Source: Prochlorococcus sp. AG-321-E21 (GTDB lineage: Bacteria; Cyanobacteriota; Cyanobacteriia; PCC-6307; Cyanobiaceae). From it: DNA of 56,877 bases. The stretch lies in NCBI GenBank assembly GCA_003283415.1, contig QBXH01000008.1, positions 1 to 56,877 on the forward strand, in the 5' to 3' direction. This document shows, in pieces, positions 26,754 through 36,180 of the stretch (the first letter of the stretch is position 1; every line of letters starts with the position of its first letter). Below the pieces are notes generated by a model. It was not told where the DNA came from, searched no databases, and saw nothing but the letters and a program-made list of their open reading frames with translations. The translations under genes and the position numbers were made by a program.

Positions 26754-26885
26754 TTAATTTTTTTCGATTTCTAATAAATTCTCTATCCATAAATTTAATT
26801 GTTTAGAAAGTATTCCTTCCTCCCTCATTTTTATAGCCTTCACCACAACACTCGTGTTAATCCACTCTGGATATCTTTTGGTCAT
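26754..26885 (-). CDS. Small hypothetical protein, 43 aa
   Basis: The frame starts at ATG 26883-26885 and gives MTKRYPEWINTSVVVKAIKM then REEGILSKQLNLW..., ending EIEKN. The charge-balanced helical sequence with Trp and a clean start looks coding, and it occupies the otherwise empty region downstream of larB, convergent with it. No membrane segment. Not recognised. Confidence 0.45.
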   Translation of the reverse strand: MTKRYPEWINTSVVVKAIKMREEGILSKQLNLWIENLLEIEKN

Positions 26886-27232
26886 TTATTTAATCTACGG
26901 TAATTATAATTTGATATAAATTTCTCTAAAAACAAGCTCTAAGTAACAAAATTAATTTATTATGTTCGATTTGGTACCTAATCTTGATAATTCTGAAGAA
27001 GTATCATCACCTTCTACATTTTTTAATCTTTCGATTAATTCGGATAAATCTTTTTAAACTAATTCACCATTCAACTCCCATTTTAAAAATCTTAAATTTT
27101 AATTTAAATTTTCTTTCATTTTCTATCTAAAATAATAAGAATATAAAATGAAAAAATTAAAAATTGGGTTATTGTTTCAAGTTTAAAGTTAAAAAAGTAT
27201 GAAGATTTCTAAATTTCCTCTATATTATTAAA
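26886..27232. other. Intergenic region between larB area and thiS
   Basis: About 350 AT-rich bases. The only frame worth noting is a 31-codon plus-strand ORF at 26962-27057 starting MFDLVPNLDNSEEVSS, which could be a peptide but has little support. No tRNA, riboswitch or terminator was recognised. Confidence 0.3.
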
Positions 27233-27442
27233 TTATCCGCCTCCAACTATAGATACAATTTCTAATTTATCTCCTTCTTTAAGTATTTCACTCTCCCATT
27301 TTTTTGAGTTAATAATTAAGTCATTTACTTCAACCACCACAGTATTTTGCTTATATCCTAGGAATTCTAAAGTGCTTGAAAGTAAAGCCTTTTCATTTTC
27401 TAATTCTATTTTTTTTTCTTTACCGTTAACACTAATTTTCAT
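27233..27442 (-). CDS. thiS: Sulfur carrier protein ThiS
   Basis: 69 aa ubiquitin-like protein (MKISVNGKEKKIELEN...) ending in ...IVSIVGGG. The C-terminal Gly-Gly is the site of adenylation and thiocarboxylation for thiazole synthesis. It overlaps the end of thiE by 11 bases on the same strand, so the two are cotranscribed. Confidence 0.9.
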   Translation of the reverse strand: MKISVNGKEKKIELENEKALLSSTLEFLGYKQNTVVVEVNDLIINSKKWESEILKEGDKLEIVSIVGGG

Positions 27443-28487
27443 GGGATAATTCTTTTATAATAATTATAGCTTCTTCTTTTGGATCTTCTGAATTTAGTAG
27501 TCCAGAAACTATTGCAACCTTTCTAATCCCATGATTTTTTAGAGAAGAGATATTTAATTTATTAATTCCTCCTATGGCAAAACAGGGTATATTTATATCT
27601 TTTGTTAAGGCCTTAATTTTCTCTACACCGAGAGGTTCTTTATTCTTCTTTGTTAAGGTTGGGAAAACTGGCCCGACTCCAATGTAATCGCATTCATCTT
27701 TAACAGCCTTATTGATATCAGTTGAATTGTTGGCTGAAACTCCAATGATTTTTGAGGCACCAAGTAATTTTCTTGCTGTTTTTATATCGAGGTCGTCTTG
27801 ACCAAGATGAACACCATCCGCATTTGATGCCAGTGCTATATCTAATCTGTCATTAACGATAAACAAAGAATTATATTTCTTGCATAAGTTATTTATTTCA
27901 ATTGCCTCTTTGAGATGGTCTTTATCATTACCTTCTTTAAATCTATGCTGAATTATTTTTACCCCTCCTAACAATATTTTTTCAATTATTTCTAATAAGT
28001 TTTCTCTTTGGTCTGTTATCGAATATAAATTATTTTTACTAATTATTGATTGTGCTCTCTTAAGAGTATTGAAATTCAATAGTTCAATTTCTAAAGTGTA
28101 AATTTCATATCTAATCTCGGAAGCTATTTTAGAAAGTTTACTATTATGAATCCTTGAAAATTCTTCAATAACTCTTAGAGCTTCTTGAACCCTTGCAGAA
28201 TTAGAACTTATTATTTTAGAGGAACTATTCCTGTTGATTTGTTCAACATGAGATAACCCTTTGCATTGATCTTCAATATGGTTTCTTGATAATTTATAAA
28301 TTTCTAAATGATTTTTACCTAATACTTGTCGGTAGTTTTTTATTTTTATAACATAATCTTCATTGCCCAAGCCAAATCTGGCCCAGTCCTCCAAAACCCT
28401 AAGACCTTCTCTTGCTCTATCTAAATTAGCGTCAATAATTTGAGATATTCGTAAATCTTCAGGTTGAATTATGTTTGGGTTTTTCAT
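27432..28487 (-). CDS. thiE: Thiamine-phosphate synthase, long cyanobacterial form
   Basis: 351 aa. Residues 1-140 form the N-terminal helical domain seen only in cyanobacterial-type ThiE (IIDANLDRAREGLRVLEDWARF...). Residues 145-350 are the TIM-barrel ThiE that joins HMP-PP with thiazole phosphate: ITDQRE, IQHRFKEG, NDRLDIALASNADGVHLGQDDL, IGVSANN and YIGVGPVFPTLTKK. No THI-box riboswitch was seen upstream. ribF lies 8 bases upstream on the same strand. Confidence 0.93.
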   Translation of the reverse strand: MKNPNIIQPEDLRISQIIDANLDRAREGLRVLEDWARFGLGNEDYVIKIKNYRQVLGKNHLEIYKLSRNHIEDQCKGLSHVEQINRNSSSKIISSNSARVQEALRVIEEFSRIHNSKLSKIASEIRYEIYTLEIELLNFNTLKRAQSIISKNNLYSITDQRENLLEIIEKILLGGVKIIQHRFKEGNDKDHLKEAIEINNLCKKYNSLFIVNDRLDIALASNADGVHLGQDDLDIKTARKLLGASKIIGVSANNSTDINKAVKDECDYIGVGPVFPTLTKKNKEPLGVEKIKALTKDINIPCFAIGGINKLNISSLKNHGIRKVAIVSGLLNSEDPKEEAIIIIKELSHEN

Positions 28488-28495
28488 ATAGAAAT

Positions 28496-29419
28496 TTATT
28501 TATTATGCTTACAAAGAATTTTTAATGCATTTTCTCTGTCTTTTGTAATTTGATTAGAGAGTTGATCAATATTTTGAAACTTGATTTGAGATCTTAGCTT
28601 CTCAATAGGTTCTACTGATAAATTCAGCCCATATAGATTGATATCTTTATTAATTAAATGAACTTCAACAGCAGATGGCAAGAGAGGATCAATAGTTGGT
28701 TGAGAACCAAGATTCATAACAGAGGCAATTTTATTGGAAGAATTATTTATCGTAGACCATGCTGCATAGACTCCTTCACCAGGTAAAAATTTTCTTCCAT
28801 CTATTTCAAGATTTGCTGTAGGAAATCCTAGGCTCTTTCCAATACCTTTTCCTTCAACTACTTTCCCTTTAAAACTGTAAGGCCTATTAAGTATTTTAAA
28901 AGCATTCTTTAAATCACTTTTTTGTAATAAATCTCTTACTCTGCTGCTGCTAATTCTTCCTTCCTTATCCTCTAAAATTGAAATGATTTTTAGTTTTATA
29001 TCCAAATCTTTAGTGGCAAGTTTAATTGTATTAATATCTCCACTTCTTTTAAAGCCAAATCTAAAATTAGCCCCTACTGAAATACTTTTTGCTTGTAATT
29101 GATTGATCAAAATATTTTTAATAAAGTTCTCAGCACTTAATTTAGAAAGATTCTTATCAAAGGGAATTAGAACCAATTGTTCTATGCCAAGATCTTCAAG
29201 GATAGGGAGCTTTTCCTCAGGTAGATCAAGTCTAAGACGAGTTTCTTTATAGAGCACTTCTCTTGGATGTGGCCAAAAGCTTGCGATTGTAGGTGTGTAA
29301 TCATTTTCTTTAACAACACTTTCTATTAATTTTCTATGACCCGCGTGCAGACCATCAAAACTACCAATAGCGATTGAGGTAGGCTTCTTAACTTCAGATG
29401 GTGATATTAAAGAGATCAC
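28496..29419 (-). CDS. ribF: Bifunctional riboflavin kinase / FAD synthetase
   Basis: Makes FMN and FAD. The N-terminal nucleotidyltransferase has AIGSFDGLHAGHRKLI and VGANFRFGFKRSGD. The C-terminal kinase has GKGIGKSLGFPTANLEID and GVYAAW. 307 aa, standard. It lies first in the ribF-thiE-thiS gene string and is divergent from the DUF3611 gene. Confidence 0.93.
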   Translation of the reverse strand: MISLISPSEVKKPTSIAIGSFDGLHAGHRKLIESVVKENDYTPTIASFWPHPREVLYKETRLRLDLPEEKLPILEDLGIEQLVLIPFDKNLSKLSAENFIKNILINQLQAKSISVGANFRFGFKRSGDINTIKLATKDLDIKLKIISILEDKEGRISSSRVRDLLQKSDLKNAFKILNRPYSFKGKVVEGKGIGKSLGFPTANLEIDGRKFLPGEGVYAAWSTINNSSNKIASVMNLGSQPTIDPLLPSAVEVHLINKDINLYGLNLSVEPIEKLRSQIKFQNIDQLSNQITKDRENALKILCKHNK

Positions 29420-29486
29420 AAGATAACGTGCAATTTTATGATTTTGATGGCAAATTTGAATAGATCATAGTTATTCAATCAAATGA

Positions 29487-30020
29487 ATGCCTGACAAAAT
29501 TGATTTTCAGTCGCTTTCATTTGGAATGCGGCGCATTGGGTGGATACGCTTTTGGATTCAATCCATTTTAGGTGTTGTAGTAACAGCTGTTTTGCTTTTT
29601 TCAAATGTTGTAAATAAAAGCGAAGGACAACTGAGTTTGACTCCAGGTCTATCACTAACAACAATTTCTTTGATTTTACTACTTTTTAGTTTGTGGCAAG
29701 GTTGGTTAATAGTCAGAACTGGCAGAGCAATTGCAAGTAATGCTAGACCCTCTAGAGGGCAAACAAGCAAATTAATAAAAAGAGGCTTAATAAATGATTT
29801 GTTAGGAATTTTGTTTGGCTTAATTGGATATCAAGCACTTATGGGCGCACTTTTTATACAGGCTTCCTCTCAAACAACTGGTCAACTTATTACGGCGTCA
29901 TCTGATATTCCTATTACTGGTCTTGAGATTTTATCAGTACTAAGTAATACACAAGTTATCGCCGCTCATTTCTTTGGACTTTGCTTCTCTTTATGGTTGT
30001 TAAGAAGCATTTATAAATGA
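29487..30020 (+). CDS. DUF3611 membrane protein (Tic21/PIC1-like)
   Basis: 177 aa with four predicted transmembrane helices. The conserved N-terminal [20 protein letters not shown] and [20 protein letters not shown]-type loop are typical of the cyanobacterial/plastid DUF3611 family. Its plant member (Tic21/PIC1) is proposed to act in protein import or iron transport at the inner envelope. Function here is unproven. The last 21 bases overlap the convergent surE. Confidence 0.78.
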   Translation: MPDKIDFQSLSFGMRRIGWIRFWIQSILGVVVTAVLLFSNVVNKSEGQLSLTPGLSLTTISLILLLFSLWQGWLIVRTGRAIASNARPSRGQTSKLIKRGLINDLLGILFGLIGYQALMGALFIQASSQTTGQLITASSDIPITGLEILSVLSNTQVIAAHFFGLCFSLWLLRSIYK

Positions 30021-30809
30021 AGTATTGATTTTTGGCAACACGTCTAAACTTCCTCTCCAAAACAAGTCTGGTTCTACTGGTGTAAGAGAAATTTTATTTT
30101 CTTGTATTTGAGAGACATCACTAGGCCAATTCTTGGGGCCATCACCTTTTGATTTGAGATCTAAAACAGCCTCGCCTGCTAACCAATAATAATCATCGCC
30201 TCTTGGATCTTCCCTTTTAGAAAATTGGTTTTTATATTTTCGGATTGATAATCTTGTCCAGGATAATTCCTTTATTTTATTTCTTTCACAAGGGGGTATG
30301 TTCAAGTTCAAAAGAAGAGACTTAGGCCAACTATCCTTTATTGCTTGTTCAGCAATATTCATTGCAATTTCACTAGCAAATTCAAAATTTTTCCATTTAA
30401 AACTCGCAACACTTATTGCCATTGATGGAACATTTTCTAAAGTACCTTCCATAGCTGCAGCTACTGTTCCAGAACAAAAAATGTCTGTTCCTAAATTTGG
30501 ACCATGATTTATTCCAGAAAGAACTAAGTCAGGTTTTTTATCTAATAATTCTGATAGTGCTAGTTTAACGCAATCAGCAGGGGTCCCTGAACAACCCCAA
30601 GCTTTAATACCTTTATCAAATAATTCATCTGCTCTTTCAACTCTCAAAGGTGACTGCAAAGTAAGGCCATGACCAGTCGCCGATCTTTCTTGGTCCGGAC
30701 ATACTACTGTTACTTTATGCCCTTTTTTTAATGCAGATTTGGCTAGAGCTCTTATTCCCTCAGCAAAAACCCCATCGTCATTACTTATTAAAATATTTAA
30801 TGATTCCAT
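30000..30809 (-). CDS. surE: 5'/3'-nucleotidase SurE
   Basis: Survival-protein phosphatase acting on nucleoside monophosphates. The metal-binding [13 protein letters not shown] near the N-terminus, [13 protein letters not shown], and [22 protein letters not shown] are all intact. 269 aa, normal. It is convergent with the DUF3611 gene and divergent from pheS. Confidence 0.94.
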   Translation of the reverse strand: MESLNILISNDDGVFAEGIRALAKSALKKGHKVTVVCPDQERSATGHGLTLQSPLRVERADELFDKGIKAWGCSGTPADCVKLALSELLDKKPDLVLSGINHGPNLGTDIFCSGTVAAAMEGTLENVPSMAISVASFKWKNFEFASEIAMNIAEQAIKDSWPKSLLLNLNIPPCERNKIKELSWTRLSIRKYKNQFSKREDPRGDDYYWLAGEAVLDLKSKGDGPKNWPSDVSQIQENKISLTPVEPDLFWRGSLDVLPKINTSFINAS

Positions 30810-30876
30810 TAATCAATACATTTTATTATGGACAATATTTAAGTAAGATAAAACTATATCTATTTTTACTATATCA

Positions 30877-31884
30877 GTGAGTCAAATTGAATCATTAAGC
30901 CAAATTGAGGGCAAATTAAATAATCTCTCTCTCCTAGCGAATGAAAATATAAACAATGCGAAAAGTGATTCTGAATTGGACCAATTAAGAGTCTCTTTGT
31001 TAGGAAAAAAAGGAGAATTATCAATAATATTGAAGACTATGGGCAAATTATCTTCTGTTGATAGACCAATTATTGGACAGAAGGCAAACTTGATAAAGAT
31101 AAACTTGCAAGATTTAATAACTGAAAGAAAAAATCAACTTATTAGTGAAGCCATTGATAAACAGATCGAAGAAGAAAAAATTGATGTTACAATTCCTTCC
31201 ACAGGAACCCTCCCTGGGAATAAGCACCCCTTAATTTCAACTCAAGATGAGATCATTGATATTTTTTGCGGATTAGGTTACTCAGTAGAGAATGGTCCAG
31301 AGATAGAGAGTGATTTTTATAATTTTGAGTCACTTAACATACCCAAAAATCATCCAGCTCGAGATATGCAGGATACTTTTTATTTAGATGAAAATCGTCT
31401 ACTTAGAACTCACACATCACCTGTTCAGATTAGATATCTTAAAAATAATCCACCTCCAGTAAGAATTATTGCTCCAGGAAGAGTTTACAGAAGAGATGCT
31501 GTAGACGCTACTCACTCTCCTGTTTTTAATCAAGTGGAGGTTTTATGTATCGATCAAGATATAAACTTTAGTCATTTAAGAGGAACTGTGCTGACTTTTT
31601 TAAAAACTTTTTTTGGAGATATTCCTGTAAGATTTAGAGCTAGTTATTTTCCTTTTACTGAACCATCTGCAGAAGTTGACGTTCAATGGAAAGGTAAATG
31701 GTTAGAAGTAATGGGTTGTGGAATGGTAGATCCAAAGGTTCTAGAAAAATTAGGAATTGATTCTGAGAAATGGACTGGATTTGCAGCTGGATTAGGTGTG
31801 GAGAGATTCTGTATGGTGAGACATCAGATTGATGATATAAGAAGGTTCTATACTAGTGATCTCAGATTCTTAAAGCAGTTTTAA
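30877..31884 (+). CDS. pheS: Phenylalanyl-tRNA synthetase alpha subunit
   Basis: Class II synthetase catalytic subunit. An N-terminal coiled-coil region (about 1-95) precedes the catalytic domain with [44 protein letters not shown] (motif 2) and [14 protein letters not shown] (motif 3). GTG start; 335 aa. pheT is not in the window. Confidence 0.95.
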   Translation: MSQIESLSQIEGKLNNLSLLANENINNAKSDSELDQLRVSLLGKKGELSIILKTMGKLSSVDRPIIGQKANLIKINLQDLITERKNQLISEAIDKQIEEEKIDVTIPSTGTLPGNKHPLISTQDEIIDIFCGLGYSVENGPEIESDFYNFESLNIPKNHPARDMQDTFYLDENRLLRTHTSPVQIRYLKNNPPPVRIIAPGRVYRRDAVDATHSPVFNQVEVLCIDQDINFSHLRGTVLTFLKTFFGDIPVRFRASYFPFTEPSAEVDVQWKGKWLEVMGCGMVDPKVLEKLGIDSEKWTGFAAGLGVERFCMVRHQIDDIRRFYTSDLRFLKQF

Positions 31885-31890
31885 TATGAT

Positions 31891-31936
31891 TAGTATTTTA
31901 AATTAGGTTTCTTTATCAAATTAGTTTAAAATACTA
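31891..31936. repeat. 12-bp perfect inverted repeat between pheS and nadK
   Basis: TAGTATTTTAAA (31891-31902) and its reverse complement TTTAAAATACTA (31925-31936) are separated by 22 bases. The stem is AT-only apart from one GC pair and lacks a U-tract. It could be a weak terminator, an mRNA-stabilising hairpin or an operator. Confidence 0.5.
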
Positions 31937-31955
31937 TTAGTTTTAAATTTATCGA

Positions 31956-32864
31956 TTGGTACGTAAAGCTGGACTAATCGTCAATGATGGTAAAGAACTG
32001 GCTGTTCAAACTGCAATTTCTGTTCAAAAAAAATTGGAAAAATCCAATTATGAAGTTGTAAGAGTAAGTAGTTCTGGAGGTATGGTTGGCTTTGCCAATC
32101 CTGATCAACACATGCGTCCATTAGGATATTCGAATTGTGTGCCAGAAGGGTTCGATTCCTCTATGGAGTTTGCGATTGTTCTTGGTGGAGATGGAACAGT
32201 ACTTTCTGCTGCTCGACAGACGGCTCCTGCAAAAATTCCAATCCTTACAATAAATACTGGGCATTTAGGTTTTCTTGCGGAAGCATATCTTTCAAATCTA
32301 GAGGAAGCAATCGATAAACTTATTATCGGTAAATGGGATATAGAAGAAAGAAAAAGTTTAATTATTAGCGTAATGAGAAATGAGCAAAGAAGATGGGAAT
32401 CTCTTTGTTTGAATGAAATGGCCCTTCATAGAGAACCTCTGACGAGTATGTGTCATTTTGAAATTTCCATAGGAAGACATGCTCCAGTCGATATATCTGC
32501 AGATGGGGTCATCCTTTCTACTCCAACTGGCTCAACAGCTTATTCTTTAAGCGCCGGGGGCCCTGTTATTACACCCGATTGCCCAGTAGTGCAATTAACT
32601 CCAATTGCTCCCCATTCATTAGCTTCAAGGGCTTTGGTTTTTAATGATTCGGAACCAGTTACTGTTTTCCCTGCTACTCCTGAAAGGTTAGTTATGGTGG
32701 TTGATGGAAATGCAGGTTGTTACGTTTGGCCTGAAGATAGGGTTCTAATTAGAAAAAGTAAACATTCGGTTAAGTTTATAAGGCTTGAGGATCATGAGTT
32801 TTTTCAGGTATTAAGAAATAAATTAGGTTGGGGTTTACCTCATGTTGGTAAACCTAATAAGTAA
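31956..32864 (+). CDS. nadK: NAD kinase
   Basis: Phosphorylates NAD to NADP. The signature GGDGT is at residues 77-81, followed by [10 protein letters not shown] and [25 protein letters not shown]-type segments (split at about residue 180). TTG start; 302 aa. Cyanobacteria usually have two NAD kinases; which one this is cannot be decided here. It converges on cobL with 8 bases between stops. Confidence 0.93.
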   Translation: MVRKAGLIVNDGKELAVQTAISVQKKLEKSNYEVVRVSSSGGMVGFANPDQHMRPLGYSNCVPEGFDSSMEFAIVLGGDGTVLSAARQTAPAKIPILTINTGHLGFLAEAYLSNLEEAIDKLIIGKWDIEERKSLIISVMRNEQRRWESLCLNEMALHREPLTSMCHFEISIGRHAPVDISADGVILSTPTGSTAYSLSAGGPVITPDCPVVQLTPIAPHSLASRALVFNDSEPVTVFPATPERLVMVVDGNAGCYVWPEDRVLIRKSKHSVKFIRLEDHEFFQVLRNKLGWGLPHVGKPNK

Positions 32865-32872
32865 TTTTAAAG

Positions 32873-34153
32873 TTAAGATAGTTTTCTTCCTCTAAGCAAA
32901 AATACAGGATTATTTGGATCCATTCTTATTCCTTCTGAAATACTTAAGCTTTTATAAGTCTGAATAAGATTTAAATTCACTTCGAAATTATTTTCTTTTA
33001 AGGTATCTCTTAGATCTTTAATGGTTTGGATATCGATTAAAGGAATAACCACAATATCTCCACAGTTCATATGTTTAGACAATTCATTAATAATTCGAAG
33101 CTTAGTCTTTTTATCACAGCCACCAATAATTATTCTCTTAGCCTCTCTCAAAGAATTAATACTATTGGAATTAAATAAATTATTTATATCTTCTTCAAAA
33201 ATATCTTTAGGGGCAACTCCTAATCTTCTTGCATTTTCTAAGATTAACTCTTTTGAGCCAATTCTTTTATCAATACAAAATAATTTTAAATTAGGCCTTA
33301 ATTTTAATGCTTCTAAACCAATGGAGCCGCAACCTGCTCCAATATCACAAATTGTGCCATTTTCTGGTAACTCTAAATCAGCCAAAATTTGAATTCTAAC
33401 CTCCCTTTTTGTTAATAAATTGGGTCTGTCTTCAAAAGTTTTAAAAGTATCATCTTTAAATCCAAATAAATGATTTGCTTTTCCTTGAAGATCTTTTTCT
33501 CTTTTCAATAAAATAGCAATATTCAAGTTAGAAATATCCGATGGTAATTTTTCTTTTGGGTTAAATTTTCTAATCTTTTCATTTGCAAAACCTATTTCCT
33601 CACAAATCCAAAGGTCGTAAAGATTATTTAGATTTAACTCTAATAAATTATTTTGAATTATTTCTAAACCGTTGTTATTTGAATCTGTAATTATCACTAA
33701 ATTAGGTGGTTTTGATTTTAGGGCCTCAATCAATTTAGTTGAATCTCTTCCATGAATACTTACATATATAGCTTCTTGCCAAGGTATTTTTAGTTTGCTA
33801 AATGCAAGTTGGGCACATGTATTTGATGGATAAAAACTTAATTCTTCTTTTGAAAAGTTTTCTAGAAGTATTCTTCCAATACCAAACCAAAGAGGATCAC
33901 CCCTAGAAAATAAAATTATGTCGGTTTTTTGAGATTTAAGCCAATTAATCAGTTTATTATCACTTTTACTAACGAAAAATAATTTTTCTTTGTTTGTGTT
34001 ATTTTTGGCCCATACTTTAATATTGGCAGAATATAGATCTGGAATTGCAATATTTTCTGTTTTTATAAATAATTTTTGTAATTTCAAAGGTAGCTCTCTG
34101 AATTCAAAAGAATTAATTCCTATCACATGAATTTTTCTTTTTATTTGAGTCAT
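32873..34153 (-). CDS. cobL: Precorrin-6Y C5,15-methyltransferase (decarboxylating), CbiE-CbiT fusion
   Basis: Corrin-ring methylase of (pseudo)cobalamin synthesis. The N-terminal CbiE-type tetrapyrrole methylase domain (about 1-215) has IHVIGIN, LFSRGDPLWFGIG and IYVSIHGRD. The C-terminal CbiT domain (about 235-425) has the SAM site ICDIGAGCGSIGLEAL followed by CIDKRIGSKELILENARRLG. 426 aa. Divergent from the small gene at 34236. No cobalamin riboswitch was seen upstream. Confidence 0.87.
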   Translation of the reverse strand: MTQIKRKIHVIGINSFEFRELPLKLQKLFIKTENIAIPDLYSANIKVWAKNNTNKEKLFFVSKSDNKLINWLKSQKTDIILFSRGDPLWFGIGRILLENFSKEELSFYPSNTCAQLAFSKLKIPWQEAIYVSIHGRDSTKLIEALKSKPPNLVIITDSNNNGLEIIQNNLLELNLNNLYDLWICEEIGFANEKIRKFNPKEKLPSDISNLNIAILLKREKDLQGKANHLFGFKDDTFKTFEDRPNLLTKREVRIQILADLELPENGTICDIGAGCGSIGLEALKLRPNLKLFCIDKRIGSKELILENARRLGVAPKDIFEEDINNLFNSNSINSLREAKRIIIGGCDKKTKLRIINELSKHMNCGDIVVIPLIDIQTIKDLRDTLKENNFEVNLNLIQTYKSLSISEGIRMDPNNPVFLLRGRKLS

Positions 34154-34235
34154 AAACTTTTAAGAGGAATAATATGATTTATTTGTATGTTTAATTAATC
34201 TATTCTATTATTTAAAATTAATAATAATAAATTAC

Positions 34236-34487
34236 TTGTCAGACAGGAGAAAGCGATTACACGAAATATTGTTAACTCTAGTTAACAAAGAAATTAATTT
34301 CGAGTTAATAGAGGAAGACTCTGGTGATTTAACAACGAATTTTTCAGATAAAGATACTGCGAATTTATCTCGATTTATAGAAAAAAATCGTAAAATATTA
34401 AAAAGATATCAAGCTCTTGTTAGAACAGCAGTTACTTTAGACGCCCTTATGGATTCTGAGAATGATGAAAATTTCAAAATTAAATAA
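34236..34487 (+). CDS. Small conserved hypothetical protein, 83 aa
   Basis: TTG-started soluble protein beginning MSDRRKRLHEILLTLVNKEI, charged and helical with no membrane segment. It overlaps the following DUF3122 gene by 26 bases, so the pair is probably translated together. Family and function not recognised. Confidence 0.65.
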   Translation: MSDRRKRLHEILLTLVNKEINFELIEEDSGDLTTNFSDKDTANLSRFIEKNRKILKRYQALVRTAVTLDALMDSENDENFKIK

Positions 34488-34962
34488 AAATATCTTTTTT
34501 AAGGGATTACTCCCTCTTGCCATATTAATTTCTCTGGTTTTTGCCCCCCCCAAGGCTTTTGCAGAAATAGCAGAAACAGAAATTAATGGAGACTTAATGA
34601 ATGCTAGTAGTGAGTTTCTAAGAGATCTAGATTTTGAAACATGGCAACTAGTAGCCTATAAGTCACCATTTTATGAAGATAAATTGATCTTAAGGGTAAT
34701 TGGATATCCTGGTAATCTTAGGATTGATCATCCAACAAGTTTGCAAGTTGATTCTGGAAGAAAACAGTGGTTGTTAGATGATACAACATTATTAAATGTA
34801 GAATTAGCTAACGATGGGAGACAAGCTGCTGCGGAATTTGATTTGAATGAACTTATCAATAACATTGATAAAAATAGACCACTAAGATTGTCATTGTTAG
34901 GTGTTTTTTCAGAGTTGCCTGTTCCTCCTTTCGTAGTTAAAGAATGGAGATCATTAAATTAA
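34462..34962 (+). CDS. DUF3122-family exported protein
   Basis: 166 aa. A clear signal peptide (basic MMKISKLNKN, hydrophobic ILISLVFAPPK, cleavage near AFA-EIA at about residues 33-35) is followed by a small beta-rich domain with FETWQLVAYKSPFYEDKLILR and LRLSLLGVFSELPVPPFVVKEW. Resembles the cyanobacterial DUF3122 family; function unknown, likely lumenal or periplasmic. Second codon ATG could also start. 15 bases before ribD. Confidence 0.72.
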   Translation: MMKISKLNKNIFFKGLLPLAILISLVFAPPKAFAEIAETEINGDLMNASSEFLRDLDFETWQLVAYKSPFYEDKLILRVIGYPGNLRIDHPTSLQVDSGRKQWLLDDTTLLNVELANDGRQAAAEFDLNELINNIDKNRPLRLSLLGVFSELPVPPFVVKEWRSLN

Positions 34963-34977
34963 TAATTTATAAGATAG

Positions 34978-36066
34978 ATGATTGATAGCCATATAAGTGA
35001 CATCAAATGGATGAAAAGAGCTATTTATTTGGCTTCTTTAGGTAAAGGAAGAACAAGTCCTAATCCGATGGTTGGAGCCGTAATTTTAGATAAAAATGGC
35101 AATCTTATTTCAGAAGGATTCCATTCAAAATCAGGAATGCCACACGCAGAGGCAATGGCTTTCAATAATGTAAAAAAAGATGCAAGAAATGGGACAATAT
35201 ATGTGAATTTAGAACCTTGTTGTCATCAAGGTAAAACCCCTCCATGTGTTGATAAAATAATTTCTTTTGGAATAAAGAAAGTATTTATTTCTATTGAAGA
35301 TCCCGATAAAAGAGTTTCAGGGAAAGGTATTAAATTACTTAAAGATGCTGGGATTAAAGTTCATCTAGGATTATGTGAGAAAGAATCTCGAGAACTAAAT
35401 AAGTCTTTTATTCATAGGAATATTACCGATAATGCATTTGGGGTAATGAAATGGGCAATGAGTATGGATGGAAGGGTTGGCCTGACAAATGGTAAAAGTA
35501 AATGGATTACAAATAAAGATTCAAGATCATTAGTTCACTCTTTCAGAGCTTGCTTTGACGCAATTGTTATTGGTGGTAACACATTAAGAAAAGATGATCC
35601 TCTTCTAACTTCTCGAGGTATAAGAAAGCCTGAACCTTTAAGAGTAGTGTTCACAAAAACTTTAGATCTGCCAGAAAAATCTAATTTGTGGGATTGTAAA
35701 TTAGCCAAGACCCTTCTTGTCTATGATGCTTCTACTGCAAATAAAAAATTTCTTAAGAGAATTCCAGGGGGTGTGGAGATTGAAGAATTACCCTCTGATA
35801 ATCCTATATTGATTTCAAATTTATTAGCAAAAAAAGGCTGTAATAATGTTTTCTGGGAATGTGGGCCTAAGTTGGCAACTTCAGCTATGAAAGCAGGTTG
35901 TATTCAAGAACTAATGACTTTTATTGCACCTAAGATATTAGGAGGTGCAAATAGCATGAATCCTTTCTCTGATTTTCAATTTACAGATATGGATGAAGTT
36001 TTTAATTTAAACGAACCTGAAATTAGTTTTATCGGTGATGATATTTTTGTGAGGAGTACTATCTAA
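34978..36066 (+). CDS. ribD: Bifunctional riboflavin biosynthesis deaminase/reductase
   Basis: N-terminal pyrimidine deaminase with zinc site (HAEAMAF ... EPCCHQGKTPPCVDKI, about residues 50-90). C-terminal reductase (about 150-362) contains KWAMSMDGRVG, DAIVIGGNTLRKDDPLLT and CGPKLATSAM. 362 aa, standard. It supplies the pathway whose product RibF (28496-29419) converts to FMN/FAD. Confidence 0.94.
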   Translation: MIDSHISDIKWMKRAIYLASLGKGRTSPNPMVGAVILDKNGNLISEGFHSKSGMPHAEAMAFNNVKKDARNGTIYVNLEPCCHQGKTPPCVDKIISFGIKKVFISIEDPDKRVSGKGIKLLKDAGIKVHLGLCEKESRELNKSFIHRNITDNAFGVMKWAMSMDGRVGLTNGKSKWITNKDSRSLVHSFRACFDAIVIGGNTLRKDDPLLTSRGIRKPEPLRVVFTKTLDLPEKSNLWDCKLAKTLLVYDASTANKKFLKRIPGGVEIEELPSDNPILISNLLAKKGCNNVFWECGPKLATSAMKAGCIQELMTFIAPKILGGANSMNPFSDFQFTDMDEVFNLNEPEISFIGDDIFVRSTI

Positions 36067-36129
36067 TTAATTTGGAAGTGATTTTTGATTAAAATATCGT
36101 TCGGTTCTTACCCAAAAAAAGTTATACAG

Positions 36130-36160
36130 GTCCGGAACTAGTTCGTTTAGTTTATAATAA
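36130..36160 (+). promoter_or_regulatory. Candidate ftsH promoter with palindrome
   Basis: A TATAAT -10 hexamer lies at 36153-36158, 22 bases before the ftsH ATG. Just upstream is the perfect 10-bp palindrome GAACTAGTTC (36135-36144), in the -35 to -10 spacer, a position suited to a repressor. No -35 consensus. The regulator is unknown. Confidence 0.4.
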
Positions 36161-36180
36161 ATCCACAAACGACAATTATT

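Noticed and set aside
28488-29486. TPP or FMN riboswitch for thiE/ribF, and cobalamin riboswitch for cobL
   Set aside because: Intergenic spaces upstream are too short and contain no THI-box, RFN or B12-box sequence.
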